From Amphibiibacter pelophylacis (GTDB lineage: Bacteria; Pseudomonadota; Gammaproteobacteria; Burkholderiales; Burkholderiaceae_C), in NCBI RefSeq assembly GCF_037688875.1, contig NZ_JAWDIE010000011.1, positions 53,290 to 117,289 of the forward strand: a stretch of DNA of 64,000 nucleotides. The letters run 5' to 3'. Below the pieces are notes generated by a model. The model did not search any database. It worked only from the letters and a program-made list of their open reading frames with translations, and was not told the DNA's origin. Each line of letters opens with the position of its first letter. Position 1 is the first letter of the stretch. Of the stretch, positions 58,098 through 64,000 are shown piece after piece. A program made the translations under genes and the position numbers.

Positions 58098-59654
58098 TTA
58101 GAGGGCAGCGCGGCGCAGCATACGCCACCAGGGCAGGCCCAGCAGCGCCAGGGCCGCGAAATACAGGCCAACCGAAGCCGCCAGACAGCCACTGACGATG
58201 GCCACGCGCTGGCCTTTGGGCAGGGTCAGCCAGCTCCAGTGATGCTGCATCCAGTACAGCGCCCCGGCCAGCAGCAGCGCCGCAATGACGATGCGCAGCA
58301 CCAGCAGCCCCCAGCCCGGCTGAGGCTGATACAGCCCCCCGCGCAGCAGCCCGGTCAGCAGCAGGCCCGCGTTGCACAGCGCGGCAATGCCGATCGACAG
58401 CGCCAGCCCGGCCTGGCCAAAGCGCGGCACGGTATAGATATTAAGAAGCTGCGTCAGCACCAGCACCGCCACGGCGATCTTCACCGGTGTGCGCAGGTTC
58501 TGCTGCGCGTAAAAACCCGGCGCCAGCACCTTGATGGCGACCAGACCCAGCAGGCCCACGCCGTAGCCCTGCAGCGACACGACCGTCTCGGCGACATCCA
58601 CCGGGCGGAAGGCGCCGTAGTGGTACAGCACCGCCACCAGCGGCTCGCCAAACAGCAGCAGCGCCACGGCGCAGGGCAGGCTGAACAGCAGCACCAGGCG
58701 CAGGCCCCAATCCAGCAGCTGCGAGTACTGGCCCAGCTCGTTTTTCGCCCGCGCGGCCGACAGCTGGGGCAGCAGCACCACACCCAGCGCCACGCCCAGC
58801 AGCGCGGTGGGGAACTCCATCAGCCGGTCGGCGTAAGTCAGCCAGGAGACCGCGCCCGGCCCCACGTGAGACGCCAGCTGCGTGTTGATCAGCAGCGAAA
58901 TCTGCGCCACCGACACGCCCAGAATCGCCGGGGCCATCTGGCGCAGCACATGGCGCACGCCCGGGTGATGCCAGGAGCGGCGCAGCCCACCCGGCGTCAG
59001 GTGCAGGCGCGGCACCATGCCCAGGCGCCACAGCGCGGGCAGCTGCACCGCCAGCTGCAGCACGCCGCCGATCATCACCCCGACCGCCATGGCGTAAATC
59101 GGCTCGATGCCATGGCGCCTGAACCACGGCGCCAGCAGCGCCGCGCAGGCGATCATCGACAGGTTGAGCAGCACCGGCGTGGCCGCAGGCACCACAAACT
59201 TCTTCCAGGTGTTGAGCACCCCGGCGGCCAGCGCCACCAGCGACATCAGCAGGATGTAGGGGAACATCACCCGCGTCATCCACAGCGCCTGGTCTTCGGC
59301 CTGCAGGCCAGACGCCATCAGCCACAGCAGCACGGGCGCAAAAACCACACCCAGTATCGACACCGCCAGCAGCACGGCGACCAGCACCGAGGCCACGGCG
59401 TCCAGCAGATCGCGCGTGGCGGCGTCGCCATCGCGGGCGCGGGTGGCGGCAAACAGCGGAATAAAGGCCTGCGAAAAAGCCCCTTCGGCGAACAGGCGCC
59501 GAAGCAGGTTGGGCAGGCGGAAGGCGACGTTGAAGGCGTCGGTGACGGCACTGGCGCCGAACATGGCGGCCACCATCTGCTCGCGCACCAGGCCCGTGAT
59601 GCGCGACAGCAGGGTCAGAAAAGAGACCAGCGAGGCGGCCCGGAACAGGTTCAT
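58098..59654 (-). CDS. murJ: Lipid II flippase MurJ
   Basis: MurJ (MviN) flips lipid II across the inner membrane for peptidoglycan synthesis and is essential. The 518-residue protein has about 14 membrane segments. The N-terminus MNLFRAASLVSFLTLLSRIT and the following GLVREQMVAAMFGASAVTDA are very typical, with Arg and Asp in the central cavity region (AFRLPNLLRRLFAEGAFSQA). An ATG at 59666 would add four residues. It is divergent from rpsT, a common arrangement in beta- and gammaproteobacteria. Confidence 0.95.
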   Translation of the reverse strand: MNLFRAASLVSFLTLLSRITGLVREQMVAAMFGASAVTDAFNVAFRLPNLLRRLFAEGAFSQAFIPLFAATRARDGDAATRDLLDAVASVLVAVLLAVSILGVVFAPVLLWLMASGLQAEDQALWMTRVMFPYILLMSLVALAAGVLNTWKKFVVPAATPVLLNLSMIACAALLAPWFRRHGIEPIYAMAVGVMIGGVLQLAVQLPALWRLGMVPRLHLTPGGLRRSWHHPGVRHVLRQMAPAILGVSVAQISLLINTQLASHVGPGAVSWLTYADRLMEFPTALLGVALGVVLLPQLSAARAKNELGQYSQLLDWGLRLVLLFSLPCAVALLLFGEPLVAVLYHYGAFRPVDVAETVVSLQGYGVGLLGLVAIKVLAPGFYAQQNLRTPVKIAVAVLVLTQLLNIYTVPRFGQAGLALSIGIAALCNAGLLLTGLLRGGLYQPQPGWGLLVLRIVIAALLLAGALYWMQHHWSWLTLPKGQRVAIVSGCLAASVGLYFAALALLGLPWWRMLRRAAL

Positions 59655-59688
59655 ACAGTCATCCAAACACGCGAGGCCGCGGGATTCG

Positions 59689-59717
59689 TTGCGTACCCCG
59701 GACAGCCCTGCTACAAT
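59689..59717 (+). promoter_or_regulatory. Sigma-70 promoter of rpsT
   Basis: TTGCGT (-35, 59689-59694) and TACAAT (-10, 59712-59717) are separated by exactly 17 bases and lie about 78 bases upstream of the rpsT start, on the correct strand. Confidence 0.75.
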
Positions 59718-59794
59718 CCCGCGATTATGCCCTGACTGGGCTTTGCGGCCGATCTGGCCATCTGGTTTTCACCCCTTTCCTTTCAAGACACACC

Positions 59795-60097
59795 ATGGCC
59801 ACTTCTGCGAAAAAGAAAAAAACCGTTCGTCTGGCATCCGGCCGCAAGCGCGCCCGCCAGGATGTCAAGCTCAACGCCGCCAACACCGCGCTGCGTTCCA
59901 AGTTCCGCACCGCCGTCAAGAACGTGCGCAAGGCGGTTGCCACGGGCAACGCCGACCAGGCCAAAGCCGCTTTCCAGAACGCCCAGTCGGTGCTGGATTC
60001 GGTGGCCGACAAAGGCATCTTCCACAAGAACAAGGCCGCGCGCCACAAGCGTCGCCTGTCGCAGCAGGTCCGCGCCCTGTCGGTCGCTGCCGCCTAA
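59795..60097 (+). CDS. rpsT: 30S ribosomal protein S20
   Basis: S20 is a small, basic three-helix protein that binds 16S rRNA in the 30S subunit. The 100-residue product MATSAKKKKTVRLASGRKRA shows the Lys/Arg-rich N-terminus, and the second half has the conserved DKGIFHKNKAARHKRRLSQ. It is monocistronic, with a strong promoter upstream and a terminator 17 bases after the stop. Confidence 0.97.
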   Translation: MATSAKKKKTVRLASGRKRARQDVKLNAANTALRSKFRTAVKNVRKAVATGNADQAKAAFQNAQSVLDSVADKGIFHKNKAARHKRRLSQQVRALSVAAA

Positions 60098-60114
60098 GCC
60101 GCCCGCTGCCCCAC

Positions 60115-60143
60115 AAAAAAACCAGCCGATGGCTGGTTTTTTT
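60115..60143 (+). terminator. Terminator of rpsT
   Basis: A perfect stem AAAAAAACCAGCC/GGCTGGTTTTTTT with a 3-base loop (GAT) directly follows rpsT; its symmetric A/T arms could also act on the minus strand. Confidence 0.92.
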
Positions 60144-60161
60144 GCGTCTGCGCCACACGGC

Positions 60162-60191
60162 AAAAAAAGCCCAGGCCAGAACGGCCCGGGC
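60162..60191 (-). terminator. Terminator of adhesin 2
   Basis: On the minus strand GCCCGGGCC (60183-60191) pairs with GGCCTGGGC (60169-60177; one wobble) and is followed by seven T residues (60162-60168). It lies about 38 bases after the adhesin 2 stop. Confidence 0.8.
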
Positions 60192-60228
60192 CCAAACAGG
60201 GGCTGCAGGGCAGCCCCTCACCTCTGAC

Positions 60229-63200
60229 TCAGAGATCGGTCACCAGCTTGCCCACCTTCATCAGGTCATTGATGATCTGATGGTCGGTCAGCGGCGTGCC
60301 GTGCATGCTGTGCGTCAGATCGACGTTCTGCAGCACGATCTGCAGGTTCTCGGTGCTGGACACGTTGGAGCCATCCTGCGCGAAGCCGCCCGACTGGCTG
60401 ATGTGGATCACCGTGCCTTCGTCGGATTTCTCGAAGTGCAGGAACTGCGACAGATCCTGCGTGGCGGCCTGATCGGCCGGCTGCAGCAGATCCTTCAGGT
60501 TGAGCACGTCGCCGCCCTCCTCCACCGCCGCCGCATTGAAATCGGGGATGACGGTGACGTGGGGCTCGCCCGGATCGCCGATCTGCGTGCTGGCCCAGGT
60601 GAAGACATCGGCCATCAGCGGCGCGGCGTCGAAACTGCTGGCGATGAAGCCGTGGTTTTCGGCCAGCTCCTCCAGCATGGGACGCGCCTCGGTCAGCACC
60701 GTCTTGAGATCAGACGCCAGCGCGTGACTGTCGGCGGCGGCATGGCTGTCCACCGTCGCAGGAACCACAGGCGCATCCAGCCCCATCACCTGGTGCGTGT
60801 CGGCAATGACGGGCACGTCGTCGTGGCCCGCCACCTCGTGCGTGTCCGCCACCACCGGCACATCGTCATGCGCGGCCGATTTGTGGGCATCGACTTCGGT
60901 GGCTTTGTGGGCATCCGTGTCCGCCTGGCCCTGGGCGATGGCAGCGCGCTCGGCATCGGTCAGCGTGGCCAGGTGCGCCTCGGATTCCGCAGCAGACTTG
61001 GCTAGCGCCGCCAGGTTGGCTTCGCTCAGCGTGCCCATGTCGACCTGGAAGTAGACATCGCCCATCAGCACTTCGTGGCCGTTGGCCATGATGGCCGTGC
61101 TCTTCTCGATCACGATGTTGCCGTGGCCGTCGTTGCTGGGGTCGATCTCGTAAGAGACTTTCAGCGCGACGATACCCACCTCAGCCAGCGTTTTCAGCTC
61201 GCCCGGATCGGTGATGCGGTCGCCGTTGGTATCCACCCAGACCTTGAAGGTGCCAAATTCGGCGTCATGGACATTGATATAGCCGTCGCCATTGGTGTCG
61301 TATTTGGCCAGCTTGCCAAAACCGGCCCCCAGAGCGCCACCGAACATCTCGTTGATGCTGTCGATCTTGCCGTTGTGGTTGGTATCGATGACCAGGAAGC
61401 CATCGCCCTTGGCCAGCCAGCCCGAGTGCACCTTATCGCCGGTGCCCAGCAGATCAAAGGCGTGCCCGGCCGCATCCAGACCGGCCGTATTGATCTGGCC
61501 GTCGTTGTTCAGATCAAGCGCGATCGGGCTCTGGTACGCCCCGTTGCGCTGGATCACTTCGCCCCCTTGACCCGACACCCGGAACACGTCCGTGTAGCCC
61601 AGGTGGCTGGAGCCCCAGTACGGCCCGGTCACCTGAGTGCCCCTGTTTGTGTCACCGGAGGCCTCGCCCGTCATCCAGAAAGGGGTGGGATTGGCCGCGT
61701 TGCGGTTGAACATGATGTAGTAGGTGCCAGGCTCGGTCACACCCTCAAAACGGTACTCGCCTCTGGAGTCGAGATAGGTCGTCTTGTAGATGTTCTCACC
61801 CCGGCCGTCTTTGGTCACCAGATCGACCTGCATGCCCGGCGTTGTGACCCCAATCTCGTTGTCGTTCAGATGGCCATTGTTCGATCCCGGCCTGCCCTGG
61901 CTCGCCGCCCAGTAGCCCTTGCCGCCGCCCGCGTCCTGCCAGACGATGCCCTTGATGGTGGAGCCCATGTTTTCAGAAGCCGCCGCGTCGATGCTGACCT
62001 GCTGGCCTTGCGACAGCGTGAACGGCGCGCTCCAGCCGGAGTTGCTGTTGTCACGCACATCCGACGTTCCGCCGGTGTGGAAGCGCACGCCAGAAGGCAG
62101 CTGGCTTTCGTTGAAATCCACGAAATAGCGGCCCGGAGCGACGTTGCTGAAGGTGTAGCTGCCATCTGCCGCCGTGGTGGTGGTGGCCACGGCGGTTTGC
62201 ATGGCGTTGCCCGAAGCATCGGTGGTGTACAGGACCGCGGTCACGCCGCCGAGGCCTTTTTCGCCGCTGCCGACCTGGCCATCGTTATTGCCGTCCAGCC
62301 AGACCTTGCCTGACACGCTGTTCGGCACAATGGGGCGGATGCCCGCATCGATGTGCTGCACCGAGGCGCCGGGAGCGACGGTGATGTCGTGCGTCCAGCC
62401 AGCGGCGTAGTTGGTCACATCGCTGTCGGTGCTGGCGTCGCTGCCCTGCAGGCCCGAGACGAAGTTGCGGCCGATCAGCGGGGCCTTGTCTTCGGCAAAG
62501 TCGACAAAATACTTGCCTTCCCGGACGTTATCGAAGGTGTAGTTGCCGCTGGCGTCGGTCGTGACCGTGGCCACCGAGTTGATAGTGCCAGCGGTGCGCA
62601 GATCGACCGTCACCCCGGCAACCCCGGCCTCTCCCGCCTGGCGGATGCCGTCGTTGTTGGTGTCGTTCCACACCGAACCGGACACGCTGGAAGCCGGGCG
62701 GATGCCTGCGTCCAGGTGCTCCACCGCCTGGCCGGTCTTGAGCGAGAAGTCGTTCGTGAAGCCGATCTGGGCGTTGGTGACATCGCTGTCCCTGGCGTCG
62801 TCGCTGCCCTGGTCGGCGGCGGTGAAGCTGCGGCCGACCAGCGGCGCCTTGTCTTCGGCGAAGTCAACAAAGTAGTTGCCTTCCTTGACGTTGCTGAAGG
62901 TGTAGTTGCCCTTCTCGTCGGTGGTGACCGTGGCGACAGAGGTTCGGGTTCCCGCGATGCGCAGATCCACCGTGACCCCGGCAATGCCGGATTCACCGTC
63001 CTGGCGGATGCCGTCGTTGTTGGCGTCGTTCCACACCGAGCCCGACACGCTGGAGGCCACAGGCAGCGGACGGATGCCCGCATCAATGTGCTCGACACTG
63101 CCGCCTGCAGGCAGCGCGAAGTTGCCCGTCCAGCCGGCCGTGTAGTTGGTCACATCGCTGTCGACACTGTGGTCGCCGCCCTGCAGGCCGGATGCGAAGT

Positions 63201-64000
63201 TACGGCCCACCAGAGGCCCCTTGTCTTCGGCAAAGTCCACAAAGTAGTTGCCCGCAGCCACGTCCTTGAAGCTGTAGTTGCCCTGGGCGTCCGTCGTCGT
63301 CGTGCCCACCGACGTCGTGCCCCCGGCGATGCGCAGGTCCACCGTGACCCCGGCAACACCGGCTTCGCCCGCCTGGTGAATACCGTCGTTGTTGGTGTCG
63401 TTCCACACCGTGCCGGACACAGTGCCCTTCTGCACCACCGCCTGCTGCGGCGGCGAATAGCCCGCATCCACATGGTTCAGCACCTGGCCCTGGGCCAGCG
63501 TCAGGGTGCCCGTGGCGTTCCAGGCGGTGTTGGTGACATCGCTGTTCTGATCGGTGTTATTGCCCTGGTTGGCCGAGACCAGCTTCAGGCCGTTCAGTGC
63601 GGCGCTCTGCTCGACAAAATCCACCACATACTGCCCGGCGGCCAGGTTTTTGAAGCTGTAAGCGCCATTGGCGTCGGTGGTGGTTTCGGCCACCAGCGTG
63701 CCATCGGGCTGGCGCAGCTGCACGCCCACGCCCGCGATGCCGGTATCGCCCGCTTCGCGCACGCCGTTGTCGTTCATGTCCTTGAAGACCAGACCGTTGA
63801 TGCCCGCCGTGCTGGGCAGCGACTGGCCGTTGATGGCCACGGTGATGCTGTGCACGGTGCCATCTTCAGTGAAGTATTTCACCGTATCGGTCAGCTTGCC
63901 GCCGTCGTTCAGGCCGGTCACGGCCGGTTTGCTCTGGTCCAGCGTGTAGGTCCACTGGCCATTGGCGTCCAGGACCACCTTGCCGTACTGGCCGGTATAG
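60229..64000 (-). CDS. Giant VCBS/SdrD-repeat surface protein, paralogue of adhesin 1 (C-terminal part; cut by window edge)
   Basis: At least 1257 residues are visible and the frame stays open to the right edge; the first visible part is the middle of a VCBS repeat (YTGQYGKVVLDANGQWTYTL). Five SdrD/Cna-B-like repeats follow, then a distinct domain (GIVWQDAGGGKGYWAASQGR), the same calcium module as adhesin 1 (SPIALDLNNDG, DTNHNGKIDSINEMFGG, DTNGDGYINVHD), a spacer with short His/Asp-containing repeats (AAHDDVPVVADTHEVAGHDD), and a type I secretion target domain at the very C-terminus (DVLNLKDLLQ to NDLMKVGKLVTDL). It is probably exported by a type I ABC system. It lacks the extra tail of adhesin 1 and one A-B repeat pair. 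Confidence 0.88.
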   Translation of the reverse strand, partial: YTGQYGKVVLDANGQWTYTLDQSKPAVTGLNDGGKLTDTVKYFTEDGTVHSITVAINGQSLPSTAGINGLVFKDMNDNGVREAGDTGIAGVGVQLRQPDGTLVAETTTDANGAYSFKNLAAGQYVVDFVEQSAALNGLKLVSANQGNNTDQNSDVTNTAWNATGTLTLAQGQVLNHVDAGYSPPQQAVVQKGTVSGTVWNDTNNDGIHQAGEAGVAGVTVDLRIAGGTTSVGTTTTDAQGNYSFKDVAAGNYFVDFAEDKGPLVGRNFASGLQGGDHSVDSDVTNYTAGWTGNFALPAGGSVEHIDAGIRPLPVASSVSGSVWNDANNDGIRQDGESGIAGVTVDLRIAGTRTSVATVTTDEKGNYTFSNVKEGNYFVDFAEDKAPLVGRSFTAADQGSDDARDSDVTNAQIGFTNDFSLKTGQAVEHLDAGIRPASSVSGSVWNDTNNDGIRQAGEAGVAGVTVDLRTAGTINSVATVTTDASGNYTFDNVREGKYFVDFAEDKAPLIGRNFVSGLQGSDASTDSDVTNYAAGWTHDITVAPGASVQHIDAGIRPIVPNSVSGKVWLDGNNDGQVGSGEKGLGGVTAVLYTTDASGNAMQTAVATTTTAADGSYTFSNVAPGRYFVDFNESQLPSGVRFHTGGTSDVRDNSNSGWSAPFTLSQGQQVSIDAAASENMGSTIKGIVWQDAGGGKGYWAASQGRPGSNNGHLNDNEIGVTTPGMQVDLVTKDGRGENIYKTTYLDSRGEYRFEGVTEPGTYYIMFNRNAANPTPFWMTGEASGDTNRGTQVTGPYWGSSHLGYTDVFRVSGQGGEVIQRNGAYQSPIALDLNNDGQINTAGLDAAGHAFDLLGTGDKVHSGWLAKGDGFLVIDTNHNGKIDSINEMFGGALGAGFGKLAKYDTNGDGYINVHDAEFGTFKVWVDTNGDRITDPGELKTLAEVGIVALKVSYEIDPSNDGHGNIVIEKSTAIMANGHEVLMGDVYFQVDMGTLSEANLAALAKSAAESEAHLATLTDAERAAIAQGQADTDAHKATEVDAHKSAAHDDVPVVADTHEVAGHDDVPVIADTHQVMGLDAPVVPATVDSHAAADSHALASDLKTVLTEARPMLEELAENHGFIASSFDAAPLMADVFTWASTQIGDPGEPHVTVIPDFNAAAVEEGGDVLNLKDLLQPADQAATQDLSQFLHFEKSDEGTVIHISQSGGFAQDGSNVSSTENLQIVLQNVDLTHSMHGTPLTDHQIINDLMKVGKLVTDL
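61975..63805 (-). repeat. Five SdrD/Cna-B-like repeats in adhesin 2
   Basis: The order is A-B-B-B-B'. Each repeat is about 120 residues and closely matches its counterpart in adhesin 1; relative to that protein one A-B pair (~240 residues) is missing. The end of the block (B', FVDFNESQLPSG) is shared by both proteins just before the variable domain. Confidence 0.85.

Overview
The window is a GC-rich bacterial chromosome segment that looks like a betaproteobacterium of the order Burkholderiales, most likely family Comamonadaceae (Acidovorax/Delftia-like). This is inferred from the style of several proteins (PII, MurJ, S20, AhpC/AhpF, the Ste24-type protease, the leucine-degradation cluster) and from the strong GC bias, which opens long false ORFs opposite almost every real gene. 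No rRNA, tRNA, CRISPR array or intact insertion sequence was found.

Layout. 1-1615: the end of a flagellar export operon (flhB, then the start of flhA, running off the left edge). 1777-4961: an aldo/keto reductase and the peroxide-defence pair ahpC-ahpF, with an OxyR-like half site upstream. 5077-5549: a decayed toxin-antitoxin locus (HigB-like C-terminal remnant, intact XRE antitoxin, 16-bp perfect palindrome). 5587-9045: rsgA, an M48 protease, orn and a small unknown gene. 9063-11210: a secreted SASA-type esterase. 11367-20263: one long minus-strand run, oppA-oppB-oppC-oppD-oppF-bioD-bioB-cytochrome P450, with overlaps or very short gaps at most junctions. This is the most unusual gene order in the window and suggests a peptide importer tied to biotin synthesis, with the P450 as a possible BioI-like pimelate-forming enzyme.

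20350-27063: DUF4332 protein, ChbG/YdjC-type deacetylase, KgtP-like permease, PII protein, DHH phosphoesterase, MFS exporter, metallo-beta-lactamase-fold hydrolase. 27174-33648: a giant CHASE/PAS hybrid histidine kinase overlapping a REC-GGDEF diguanylate cyclase, a probable signalling pair. 33735-34891: an AT-richer YhcG-type nuclease coupled to a possible gene remnant, probably a small acquired island. 34908-37458: a polar amino acid ABC importer. 37676-45353: a leucine/isovalerate degradation operon (isovaleryl-CoA dehydrogenase, both methylcrotonyl-CoA carboxylase subunits, an acyl-CoA ligase, HMG-CoA lyase) without a recognisable methylglutaconyl-CoA hydratase.

45431-64000: two paralogous giant repeat proteins on the same strand (the second cut by the right edge), built of VCBS and SdrD/Cna-B-like repeats, a calcium-binding module and a type I secretion target region. 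They enclose about 5.4 kb of other genes: acdS (ACC deaminase), hda, an AI-2E/PerM-type membrane protein, murJ and rpsT. The c-di-GMP enzyme, the adhesins and ACC deaminase together would suit a surface- or plant-associated life, but that link is inference.
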